From contig CAZUGA010000051.1 of assembly GCA_964619885.1 (NCBI GenBank), positions 1 through 27,963 on the forward strand: a stretch of 27,963 nucleotides of DNA. Reading direction: 5' to 3'. The notes under the pieces were generated by a model. It worked only from the letters and a program-made list of their open reading frames with translations, was not told the origin of the DNA and made no database searches. The translations under genes were made by a program, and so were the position numbers. Within the stretch, counting starts at the first letter, position 1; every line of letters begins with the position of its first letter. This DNA is from CAZUGA01 sp964619885. GTDB lineage: Bacteria; Pseudomonadota; Gammaproteobacteria; Methylococcales; UBA1147. This document shows, piece by piece, positions 7,516 through 14,713 of this stretch.

Positions 7516-8088
7516 TCAACTTTTCAGCATTCCATCGACTTTCTGCTTTATTGCAGGAACAAAAAAGTAGGCAAGACCCATTAACGCAATAAGAACCAAT
7601 GCATAAACCGCCGGGTTCGGACCTCCAGATCCATCACCAATAGTGAATGGCGCGTGAGCATCAATTTTTTCCTCACCGTTGATCAATGTAATGTGTGCCA
7701 AATAGTCTCCCGACCCATAAGGTGTAAAGTCAATTGGAATATTAAGGGTACCGGTAGGCAATGTTTGTGCATCCTGATGAAAAATTACATTCCCATCGGG
7801 TTCCTTGGTAATTTCGTATTCTACCGTCATACGCCTTAACGCTTTGTCTTCATAATCGATTACGACGTTCGTAACCCCTGGCTCGGGAATCGCACCGCAA
7901 TATTCGGTATCAGCTGTTTTCATCGGCGTATACGCCGTAAAATGCACCCAATACCCAGATACAGGAATCCTGCAAGTATCAAACTCGACAGCCACGCCCC
8001 CGTGCGCCCACGCAGACCCGGTAGGGAGAGTCCAGGCCATTAACGTTGCCAATACAAAAAGCCAACGCCTAAATTGTCTAAGAAGCAT
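7516..8088 (-). CDS. Exported, C-terminally anchored protein with predicted N-terminal histidine; putative copper-binding (190 aa)
   Basis: Residues 1-28 form a signal peptide (RR near the start, hydrophobic core, SAWA). Predicted cleavage after Ala28 would make His29 (HGGVAVEFD) the first residue. A free N-terminal His is the hallmark of copper-brace sites (CopC, LPMO-like proteins). The body (about 29-155) looks beta-rich, with Cys39, His49 and Cys64. A membrane helix (about 161-178) ends the protein. Overall architecture also recalls AmoD/PmoD-type accessory proteins, but I see no decisive signature. It is first in the copper cluster, with GAGG eight bases before its ATG. Copper binding is inferred from the His and the neighbours. 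Confidence 0.7.
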   Translation of the reverse strand: MLLRQFRRWLFVLATLMAWTLPTGSAWAHGGVAVEFDTCRIPVSGYWVHFTAYTPMKTADTEYCGAIPEPGVTNVVIDYEDKALRRMTVEYEITKEPDGNVIFHQDAQTLPTGTLNIPIDFTPYGSGDYLAHITLINGEEKIDAHAPFTIGDGSGGPNPAVYALVLIALMGLAYFFVPAIKQKVDGMLKS

Positions 8089-8375
8089 AATTCAACCTCG
8101 CATATGTTTTATTTATTGTGCCCGGAAAAGGGAGTTGGATTTATCCGATGGAGTCGAATCACGCACCAACTAACCAGATCCACCTAAAGCCTTCAAGAGA
8201 CCGCACTCTAGCACATCCATTTTTACAAATAAAGACAATAGGTGGGGTAATTCAATAAATTACGGGTATTTACGTAGACCCGTTTCGCAACCCATACATA
8301 CACGATTTACCAAGCTCGATTCAGCATTTAAGACAATGTAAATATCGACTTTCGAATTGAATAATGCGAACCATC
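8089..8375. other. 287-bp gap upstream of the copper cluster
   Basis: This is the expected promoter region for the minus-strand copper genes, lying downstream of the FkbM gene on the same strand. A TTGAAT hexamer is present near 8249-8254, but no -10 with good spacing is convincing. I see no clear CueR- or CopR-like palindrome by eye. Confidence 0.3.
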
Positions 8376-9137
8376 CTATACCGCACTAAAATTGCTGCAG
8401 TACGCCAAGGTATTACTAAAATGGCTTTGCAGGCGATAGTCACAGCCTTCTAATAAATTTGCGCATTCCCGCCTTTCTTGGCAACTAAGGTGTTTATGCT
8501 CGTAGATGATCACTCGTGGCTTAATGCAACCAAAATCAATTTGTTTTAATATTTCAAAGTCGTAACCTTCGGTATCGATCATAAGCAAATCAACTTTGTC
8601 TACGGCATGTCGCGCCAATAACGTTGCAAATGATATACATTCCACGCTTTCTTCAACGATGTAATTCTCAATACTTGGTATTAGGCGTTTGTGCTTGAGT
8701 AACACATCCAACCTGAAAGATCCTAATCCTTCGCTCCACGCGGGCATAAAATCCAGACCCTCCTTGATCCTATAAAAACTACGAACCTCGTCACAACTGG
8801 ATATGGCGCTGTTTTCGAAAATTAATTTGGTATTTCCGACATAGTTTTGCTTCAGGCGGTCATAATAGTAACGCACCGGTTCGACCAAGATGCCTCTCCA
8901 GTCGTTACTGCATATATGCCGGTAAAAAGGGTCATGAACAACCCCATCGTTCGCACCGATTTGCACGAAAAACAAATCATCTACTGACTCGAGCTCCTCC
9001 AATACAGAATCGAGATAACCCCATGAATGATGCCGTAATATTGGATCGAAAACTTTAATTATCCGAGGAATAATTGGTTCATTCATCAATATTAGGAAGC
9101 AACTTGTAACTTTATTTTTGATTGATTCAATCCACAC
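8376..9137 (-). CDS. FkbM family methyltransferase, copy 1 (253 aa)
   Basis: FkbM-domain signatures are DLFFVQIGANDGVVHDPFYR (SAM-binding start), WRGILVEPV, LIFENSAIS and VDLLMIDTEGYDFEILKQID, ending with IIYEHKHL. The family O-methylates sugars or other small molecules, often on surface glycans, using SAM. It is cytoplasmic with no membrane segment. It is a paralogue of 16444-17178: core alignment gives about half identical residues by eye. The GTG at 9137 gives the longest frame. The ATG at 9086 (MNEPIIPRI) aligns better with the paralogue and may be the true start. It stands alone, divergent from the flavoprotein gene. Confidence 0.85.
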   Translation of the reverse strand: MWIESIKNKVTSCFLILMNEPIIPRIIKVFDPILRHHSWGYLDSVLEELESVDDLFFVQIGANDGVVHDPFYRHICSNDWRGILVEPVRYYYDRLKQNYVGNTKLIFENSAISSCDEVRSFYRIKEGLDFMPAWSEGLGSFRLDVLLKHKRLIPSIENYIVEESVECISFATLLARHAVDKVDLLMIDTEGYDFEILKQIDFGCIKPRVIIYEHKHLSCQERRECANLLEGCDYRLQSHFSNTLAYCSNFSAV

Positions 9138-9305
9138 AAATCTGAGTTGCTTTAAAGGTTAAACATGCACAGTAATGCTCGAGCAAAATGATCGTCTAAG
9201 AATAAACTAACGGTGTAACATCGAGTATGCAGGTCGCTACCTGAGCCTGCTTGGTTCTTTATACGGCCAATCCCGCTTAGATGGAAATCGTACCGCAATA
9301 GCGCC

Positions 9306-9345
9306 TATAATATACGCTTTTTTATTGTGGAAATTAACTTTCCAC
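9306..9345 (+). promoter_or_regulatory. -10 box and perfect inverted repeat before the flavoprotein gene
   Basis: TATAAT at 9306-9311 has no good -35. Just downstream, GTGGAAA (9327-9333) and TTTCCAC (9339-9345) form a perfect 7-bp inverted repeat with a 5-nt spacer, 32 bases before ATG 9378. If transcription starts near 9318, the repeat is either a repressor operator or a hairpin at the mRNA 5' end. Confidence 0.35.
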
Positions 9346-9377
9346 CTCGAATATCTCTTCGTAATTAACAAATAATC

Positions 9378-10652
9378 ATGAGCCAAAAATCGATTGCGAT
9401 CATTGGTACTGGTGCAGCCGGAATGGCCTGTGGGTACTTTTTGCACAAAAAATATGATCTGACACTTTACGAACAAAACGACTATATAGGTGGACACGCA
9501 AATACAGCGATAGTCGAAAATCAAGGTGAAACGGTATATAGCGACACTGCTTTTGTAATTTTTAACGCTGAGAACTACCCCTTGTTTAACCGTTTACTAA
9601 ATGAACTAAATGTTCCCAGCATTAAATGTCCGATGGATTTCAGCCTGAACGTTATCCCATCGGGCTGGGAATATAATACTCGGGGATTAAGCTACGTTCC
9701 CACTAATCTTAAAAATTTGCTAGACCCAAAATTCCGCGCCTTACTCAAAGAAACGGGACGATTCTATAGACAAGCAACGGAAATAATTAACGATCCGGTA
9801 TACCACAACTACAGCATTGCCGACTACATTAGAGAAAAGGGCTACAGCGACAACTTTCTCGAAAATTACCTGGTTCCTATTTTGGCCGTAGTTTGGTCTA
9901 TTCCGCCAAATAAAATGCTGGATTATCCGGCCTTAACCATGATCCGATTTCTAGAACACCATGGTGCATTTCAAGGGATGTTCGGACGGAAACGCTGGCG
10001 CACCGTTTCGAAGGGTAGCGGTTCATACCGAGATAAGATCATCGAATCCTTTAAAGATCGCATTCGCACCGAATGCGCAGTAACGCGAGTTACCCGCAAA
10101 GGCGAGAAAGTAGAAATCACCGACAGCCGGAAACAAACATCCAGTTACGATAAAGCTATTTTCGCCTGCCACGCTGACCAAGCCTTGCGCATCCTGACGG
10201 ACCCAAGCCCTCTGGAACGTGAAGTCTTAGGTGCATTTGATTACACTCAATCTACGGTGGTATTGCATACCGACAGCAGCATCATGCCAAACAAACGAAA
10301 TCTTTGGGCGGGCTGGAACTACATAGTAGACTACGACAACAATGGCGTTCTCAAGTCTTCGTTCAGCTATTATATGAATAAGCTACAAAAAGTTTCGCAA
10401 CAGCAGGATTACTTTGTTACGGTAAACCCTTGGGGACGCATAGACGAAAGTAAGATTCTGCGCCAATACGAGTACGAACACCCGTTGTTTGACATGGCCG
10501 CAATCGATGCTCAGAAAAGCCTTCCCGAGCTGAATGACAATGGGGTTTCATTTTACTGCGGTTCCTATTGCGGCTATGGGTTCCACGAGGATGCTTTTAG
10601 ATCGGGTGTTGAAGTTTGCCGAAACATAACCGGCGAACCAATCTGGGAATAA
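9378..10652 (+). CDS. FAD-dependent amine oxidase-like protein, COG2907 type (424 aa)
   Basis: The N-terminal dinucleotide-binding motif is textbook (SIAIIGTGAAGMACGYFL, then LYEQNDYIGGHANTA). A conserved body and a C-terminal FAD-contact region (FYCGSYCGYGFHEDAFRSG) complete a full-length flavoprotein of the COG2907 group. In many bacteria this gene clusters with DUF1365 and cyclopropane-fatty-acyl synthase genes, suggesting a role in modifying membrane fatty acids. Those partners are not in this window, but a desaturase and acyltransferase lie within 5 kb. It is followed after six bases by the DUF6629 gene, so the two form an operon. The exact reaction is unknown. Confidence 0.85.
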   Translation: MSQKSIAIIGTGAAGMACGYFLHKKYDLTLYEQNDYIGGHANTAIVENQGETVYSDTAFVIFNAENYPLFNRLLNELNVPSIKCPMDFSLNVIPSGWEYNTRGLSYVPTNLKNLLDPKFRALLKETGRFYRQATEIINDPVYHNYSIADYIREKGYSDNFLENYLVPILAVVWSIPPNKMLDYPALTMIRFLEHHGAFQGMFGRKRWRTVSKGSGSYRDKIIESFKDRIRTECAVTRVTRKGEKVEITDSRKQTSSYDKAIFACHADQALRILTDPSPLEREVLGAFDYTQSTVVLHTDSSIMPNKRNLWAGWNYIVDYDNNGVLKSSFSYYMNKLQKVSQQQDYFVTVNPWGRIDESKILRQYEYEHPLFDMAAIDAQKSLPELNDNGVSFYCGSYCGYGFHEDAFRSGVEVCRNITGEPIWE

Positions 10653-10658
10653 TTTGAA

Positions 10659-11369
10659 ATGTGTTTCTCCGCTGAAGCTAGCTTTATTTCCAGCGCCGCA
10701 TTGACGTTGGGCGGCATCGCAACAATTAAACAGGTCCGTGAACCTGCTCAAATACCATTTGCAACACTGCCGCTAATATTTGCATTGCACCAATTCATAG
10801 AAGGCCTGTTGTGGTTAAGCAATTCTTCAGCCATACCACCCGAATGGGTTAATTTTTTATCCCATGCGTTTCCGTTTATTGCTTATGTTGTATGGCCGAT
10901 CATCACACCACTAGCAATCTATAGAATGGAATCCGTTCCACAACGCAGAAAGCTGCTCATCGCATGTATTACTGTGGGCATAGGGCTAGGTTTGTTTTAT
11001 TTATACTACATTGTTAGAGGCCCAGTCACCGCCGTATTCGTCAACCAAAGCATCCACTACGAATTTTATTTTTCGTATTGGATACTGAGCCAGTGGTTAT
11101 ATGGATTTTCCATTATTGTTGCGACTTTCTTATCAAGCCACAAGATCATCAATCTATTCGGTATCGGTTTAGTCATCGCGTACAATATTGCCAAGCAATT
11201 CTATCTCGCAAGTTATCCGTCAGTTTTTTGCCATTTGGCCGCGTGGTTAAGCTTAATAATTTTTCTAGAAATTCGTTTCGGACCCGTTAAATTAAGTCGA
11301 TCTGCCGCCAATGCTGCCCTTGACGCCGCCACCCGGGCACGTTGGGTAAACCATAAGCGGCAACACTAG
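10659..11369 (+). CDS. DUF6629-type polytopic membrane protein (236 aa)
   Basis: The start MCFSAEASFISSAALTLGG and the following QIPFATLPLIFALHQFIEGLLWL are characteristic of this uncharacterised family (MCFSAxASF, then HQFxEGxxWL). About seven membrane segments fill the first 205 residues, and the C-terminus is a short cytoplasmic tail. It begins six bases after the flavoprotein stop, hence cotranscribed. Function unknown. The pairing with a lipid-related flavoprotein hints at a membrane-lipid role, by inference. Confidence 0.8.
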   Translation: MCFSAEASFISSAALTLGGIATIKQVREPAQIPFATLPLIFALHQFIEGLLWLSNSSAIPPEWVNFLSHAFPFIAYVVWPIITPLAIYRMESVPQRRKLLIACITVGIGLGLFYLYYIVRGPVTAVFVNQSIHYEFYFSYWILSQWLYGFSIIVATFLSSHKIINLFGIGLVIAYNIAKQFYLASYPSVFCHLAAWLSLIIFLEIRFGPVKLSRSAANAALDAATRARWVNHKRQH

Positions 11370-11679
11370 CCAACTTTAACCCCACTCATCCGACTAGTGC
11401 ACATATGCTGTTCGAGTAGGTTTTTAGCCCATCCAGACAACGAGCCGGCACTAATAAGTGGCTAAAGAAGTAACATGTTAACCACAAATCGTCGGCAAAC
11501 ACGTCAAAAAGGCTATTTTTTTAAAGATAAATCCAGGTGCACGCAAAAATCACGCGGCCTGCCTCTTCATACATCTTGCATCTATTTTCAGTTACTGTAG
11601 CATTACTACGTTCGTCTTTATCTAGAGCATAGTCGGCAAAAAATGATTTCTTATAGATGGCGTTGCTTTAGATTGACGA
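11370..11679. other. 310-bp stretch without a supported gene
   Basis: Contains a loose stem TTTAGCC/GGCTAAA (about 11424-11467) with a smaller stem inside it. This could end the upstream operon, but no T-run follows directly. TTGACG at 11674-11679, ending just before the ATG at 11680, may be a -35 element with TATTCT at 11696-11701. No coding frame looks convincing. Confidence 0.35.
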
Positions 11680-11814
11680 ATGAAAAAATATGATATATTC
11701 TTCCCCAGCGTCCAGCCAAATTGCATCGCAGTTAGTCATGGCGCAGCTTTGAAGGATCTAGAACGTTATTTGATGGCTCGTTATCCAAGTAAGGAGCATC
11801 GGTCGGCTAGATAA
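11680..11814 (+). CDS. Possible small protein (44 aa), unrecognised
   Basis: ATG at 11680 to TAA at 11812 gives a 44-residue basic peptide beginning MKKYDIFFPSVQPN, containing AALKDLERYLMARYP (likely amphipathic helix) and ending in a basic tail. Composition is protein-like, but there is no good SD. It lies directly before the promoter of the 25-codon gene. It could be a genuine small gene or chance. Confidence 0.3.
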   Translation: MKKYDIFFPSVQPNCIAVSHGAALKDLERYLMARYPSKEHRSAR

Positions 11815-11827
11815 TTAGGGAATGATG

Positions 11828-11833
11828 TATAAT
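11828..11833 (+). promoter_or_regulatory. -10 element for the 25-codon gene
   Basis: A perfect TATAAT is seen with a poor -35 region. Transcription from about 11840 would leave a leader of about 59 nt before ATG 11899. Confidence 0.4.
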
Positions 11834-11898
11834 AGATAACCGAGACATGCTCTCTTGGTATCATTTTAATAATTCGGTTTTTTTTGAGGAGGTGCAGC

Positions 11899-11976
11899 AT
11901 GGACTATATGTTATTTTTTGCCGTTTGGATTGGTGGTGGTCTTGCATTTTTCGCCCTGAATCGGGTAAAAAAATAA
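11899..11976 (+). CDS. Very small single-span membrane protein (25 aa)
   Basis: ATG at 11899 to TAA at 11974. The peptide starts MDYMLFFAVWIGGGLAFFA and ends LNRVKK: a single hydrophobic helix with a positively charged end, the design of small subunits or regulators of inner-membrane complexes (compare KdpF or CydX-like peptides in form only). The SD is the best in the window (GAGGAGGTG, ending about six bases before the ATG). It sits on its own short transcription unit with a -10 box upstream and an intrinsic terminator 106 bases downstream of the stop. No adjacent enzyme points to a partner. It was too short to be picked up by ordinary gene callers. Confidence 0.7.
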   Translation: MDYMLFFAVWIGGGLAFFALNRVKK

Positions 11977-11985
11977 AAGTACCAA

Positions 11986-12039
11986 AGGGTAGTGCAAACC
12001 ACCCTGTAAAGTATGCTTAAAGCTCGAGGCGATCGAGTT
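11986..12039 (+). ncRNA. Two hairpins in the 3' part of the small-gene transcript; candidate structured RNA
   Basis: First hairpin 11986-12005: AGGGT/ACCCT, one A-C mismatch, then GU/AC closing a GCAA tetraloop (GNRA type). Second hairpin 12021-12039: seven pairs AGCTCGA/TCGAGTT with one G-U pair and a GGCGA loop. The intrinsic terminator follows at 12082. The 3' part of the transcript, from the stop codon to the terminator, is about 140 nt. It could be a long structured 3' UTR or a regulatory RNA released from it. It matches no RNA family I can name with confidence. Confidence 0.4.
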
Positions 12040-12081
12040 AGTAAAATGTAAATTTGATTGTCTTTGGTTTCTGTATACATG

Positions 12082-12115
12082 AAAAAGGCGGGCGCTTAAT
12101 AGTCCGCCTTTTTTT
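12082..12115 (+). terminator. Intrinsic terminator
   Basis: AAAAAGGCGG (12082-12091) pairs with CCGCCTTTTT (12104-12113), 12-nt loop, ending in seven T. It is the clearest terminator in the window and ends the small-gene transcript. It is partly bidirectional because of the A-run on the left. Confidence 0.9.
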
Positions 12116-12255
12116 ATGCCTTGTGTTTTTGGGTAACCCTTTACCCCCATTAACCACAAAAAATTTCCAAATCACATACGCAAATTATCGTTAAGACACC
12201 ACTGAGATAGGACTTAAGAACACGAAATGTGTTCCGGAGGAGGACTACGGGGGAA

Positions 12256-12978
12256 TTAATCTTGAACTTGATGAAGCAAATCTTGGGCACTGAGTTCAAG
12301 CCGCTCAAGCTCACTGCCAAGCTGGGCGATCAACTCCCGAACCTGAGTCTTTGAAACATTTTGAGGCACTTCTATTGGATGACCCATCGCCAATCCAATG
12401 CGGGTCAAAAACCTCGGGAATTCCATTTTATCCCAACGGCTAGCTGCGATCCGTTTATTTTCAGCATAAATTGACGCTGGAACCAAATGGAACCCTAAAT
12501 CGGACGCCAGACGAATAGCCCCTTGTTTTACAATTCGATTTGGCCCTAACGGACCATCAACCGCGATAACGCCAGCACTATGCGTCGACAAAGCAGCGCG
12601 CATTAGTTCGTAAGAATATCGTTGCCCCCGATCAGGAATAAGAATGCAGTCCAAACCAAAGTTGCTGCAAATCTCCGAAATTACCGCTCCGCGGGCTGAC
12701 AAGCTGGTGAAAACACAAGCGTCCTCGCCACGTTTTTCTATCCACAGCCAACGGCACAGGGCCATGATTGGAATGTATTTACCGTGCCAAAAACACAGCA
12801 CCATTTTGGCGCCACCTGCTCTAGCGTCATCAATAGCGCCGAATCCTTGATAACGCTTTCGCCAGGTCCAACACAATAATCTTAGAAAAGTGGCACAGCA
12901 GTAACCGGTGATGCGAGCCCGTAATCCGGGATCAGGCCGCCCTCCATTCATATCTGAATTTCGGCCCCATACGAACAA
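12256..12978 (-). CDS. DUF374-type lysophospholipid acyltransferase-like protein (240 aa)
   Basis: Family signatures are MVLCFWHGKYIPIMALC (catalytic His region), FTSLSARGAVISEICSNFGLDCILIPDRGQ, then AVDGPLGPNRIVKQGAIRLA (the DGPxGP motif) and HLVPASIYA. This COG2121/DUF374 group is related to LpxL/PlsC acyltransferases and is thought to acylate a lipid or lipid A precursor at the inner membrane. The frame opens at TTG 12978, 17 bases after the GT4 stop. The ATG at 12951 is an alternative. It forms an operon with the GT4 gene, suggesting both act on the same glycolipid. Specificity is unknown. Confidence 0.8.
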   Translation of the reverse strand: MFVWGRNSDMNGGRPDPGLRARITGYCCATFLRLLCWTWRKRYQGFGAIDDARAGGAKMVLCFWHGKYIPIMALCRWLWIEKRGEDACVFTSLSARGAVISEICSNFGLDCILIPDRGQRYSYELMRAALSTHSAGVIAVDGPLGPNRIVKQGAIRLASDLGFHLVPASIYAENKRIAASRWDKMEFPRFLTRIGLAMGHPIEVPQNVSKTQVRELIAQLGSELERLELSAQDLLHQVQD

Positions 12979-12995
12979 TCTGGCGGCAAGGACAT

Positions 12996-14318
12996 TTATT
13001 GGTCCAGCATACTCGTCGCAATTCCGTAGTTTAATGGATCATTCTGAACTTCTTTTGGGCAATGAATAAGATTCCCCATCGCACGCCCAATGTTACTCAT
13101 GATTTGCCACTCAGATTCAAAACCACGTTTGACACGAGTCAACGGACGATCGATACACTGATTTTTCTCGGAAGACAATTCAACCAATGCCTTGTAGCAA
13201 GACAATGCCCGATTTGCCGATTTACTAATATCGAATTCTCTCGCGGTTGCTAACGCGCGATCTTTGATCAATTTGGCGCGCTCATCATCCAAACCTGCGA
13301 TCCATTCCAGTGCAGATGCAAATTCCGTCTCATCGTCATTCTTGAGCAATCTCCCGTTCACATAATCCTCAACGACTTCACGCACCCCCGAAGCATCTAC
13401 CGCCACAACCGGAACACCCGCAGCCATTGCTTCAGCCAACACCATACCTTGGGTTTCGGTATGCGAAGAAAATGCAAACGCATCCATGGATTTGTATGCC
13501 CCGAACAATTCTGTAGATTGCAACAATCCAGCCGATATAAATCGGTTAGCGACACCCATTTCATCCATGACCTTACAAATTTCCGCTGTCATCGGGCCCA
13601 CCCCGGCCAAAAGAAAATAGGCATTTACGTGGCGCCTCAAGAACAACGCGACAGCACGAGCTAGAAATCCTAAATTTTTTTCTGTCGCCATTCGTCCGAC
13701 GTGCCCAACGACAAATGCATCATTGGGAATATTCAACTTGGCACGAAACTCCACGCCGTTACTAGACCTATATCCCAAAGTTTCAACCCCCGTAGGGATA
13801 ACGGAAATAGGCGTATTTACACCCCGGGTTCGCAACAAATCAGCAACACTTTCACTCGGGGCAATTACTGCATCGCAATAATTGCAATAACCGCGTACTA
13901 AACTGACTACGTAACGCTTTAGGCGCAACGAATCACCTGGAATGTAATGGGTATACTTTTCATACATTGTGTGGTGCGTAAAAACCAACGGCACGCCACG
14001 ATTAGACGCAATTCGCAATGCCGTCCCGCCCAATGCGAACGGATGGTGGACATGAACAACATCTGGTTCAAATTGACGAAGAGCGAAACTTCGACGCCCC
14101 GGAACCGGCATAGGTAACGAAAATTCAGTCCCATTGAAATGCTGAATCGCCGGGAAACGAATAACATCGCGTTCGCGTCCTGACAAATTCTTATAGGACG
14201 GCGCCGCAACCAACACACGGTGTCCTTGCCGACGATACTCATCCACGAAACGCTGAACGCTTCGAGCAACACCACCTACATATGGGACGTAGGTGTTGGT
14301 CAACATAAGTATGTTCAT
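12996..14318 (-). CDS. GT4 glycosyltransferase, possibly a diacylglycerol glycosyltransferase (440 aa)
   Basis: GT-B fold: N-terminal MNILMLTNTYVPYVGGVARSV acceptor domain and C-terminal nucleotide-sugar domain with VGRMATEKNL, and the E-x7-E motif in ETQGMVLAEAMAAGVPVVAVD. The segment FTHHTMYEKYTHYIPG near residue 115 is very like the HTxYxxYxHYIP motif of 1,2-diacylglycerol glucosyltransferases (alMGS/DGD-type), so a membrane glycolipid product is plausible. The last roughly 60 residues extend beyond the catalytic fold. It is cotranscribed with the acyltransferase. Alternative: a surface-polysaccharide glycosyltransferase. Confidence 0.8.
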   Translation of the reverse strand: MNILMLTNTYVPYVGGVARSVQRFVDEYRRQGHRVLVAAPSYKNLSGRERDVIRFPAIQHFNGTEFSLPMPVPGRRSFALRQFEPDVVHVHHPFALGGTALRIASNRGVPLVFTHHTMYEKYTHYIPGDSLRLKRYVVSLVRGYCNYCDAVIAPSESVADLLRTRGVNTPISVIPTGVETLGYRSSNGVEFRAKLNIPNDAFVVGHVGRMATEKNLGFLARAVALFLRRHVNAYFLLAGVGPMTAEICKVMDEMGVANRFISAGLLQSTELFGAYKSMDAFAFSSHTETQGMVLAEAMAAGVPVVAVDASGVREVVEDYVNGRLLKNDDETEFASALEWIAGLDDERAKLIKDRALATAREFDISKSANRALSCYKALVELSSEKNQCIDRPLTRVKRGFESEWQIMSNIGRAMGNLIHCPKEVQNDPLNYGIATSMLDQ

Positions 14319-14713
14319 AACGCAATTAGCCAGTTCATCTTATTTCTTGTTGTTAGACTTCTTAGATTTAGCCATTGCGCGCCAGAAAAGAAGGCTGCGC
14401 AACCCTTTCGTTCACCGCCGAAAGGATAATTCCAACATAAATTCAATGGGAATAAAAAGGATCAATTTACCCAAATTGACCTAGTTTTTCCAGAAGAATC
14501 GGATATTCACAGCTAGAAAGTACTCTTTCTAGGAACCGAATTTGGGCTTAGTATGCTCGATAATCGCTCAAAATCTAATCCGTAATAATACTAATCTGTA
14601 TCGCCCATTTCGCTCAACCGAAGATCAAGTCATTGCGCCCCTCTGCGGTCAGCAAGTTGTCATTACAAGATTGATTAAAATATAATTGAGAATTCACATA
14701 GAATCATAAATAC
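14319..14713. promoter_or_regulatory. 395-bp divergent region between the GT4 and desaturase genes, with a 20-bp palindrome
   Basis: A perfect inverted repeat CTAGAAAG-TACT-CTTTCTAG lies at 14513-14532, near the middle of the gap. No T-run follows, so an operator controlling one or both divergent genes is more likely than a terminator. A 12-codon Lys/Asn/Ser frame on the minus strand (14375-14340) precedes the GT4 gene but has no SD. No other gene is supported. Confidence 0.4.

Noticed and set aside
11986..12039. Similarity to a c-di-GMP-I (GEMM) riboswitch: GCAAACC next to stems
   Set aside because: The conserved tetraloop-receptor helix and the GGGACGCAAAGCC-like segment are missing, and it lies after the small ORF, not before a gene.
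11911..12159. 82-aa minus-strand frame
   Set aside because: It runs antisense through the 25-codon gene and the intrinsic terminator, and the composition looks random.
14340..14375. 11-aa basic peptide frame (MAKSKKSNNKK) before the GT4 gene on the minus strand
   Set aside because: Reads nicely but has no SD, and a frame this short is expected by chance. Kept only as a remark.
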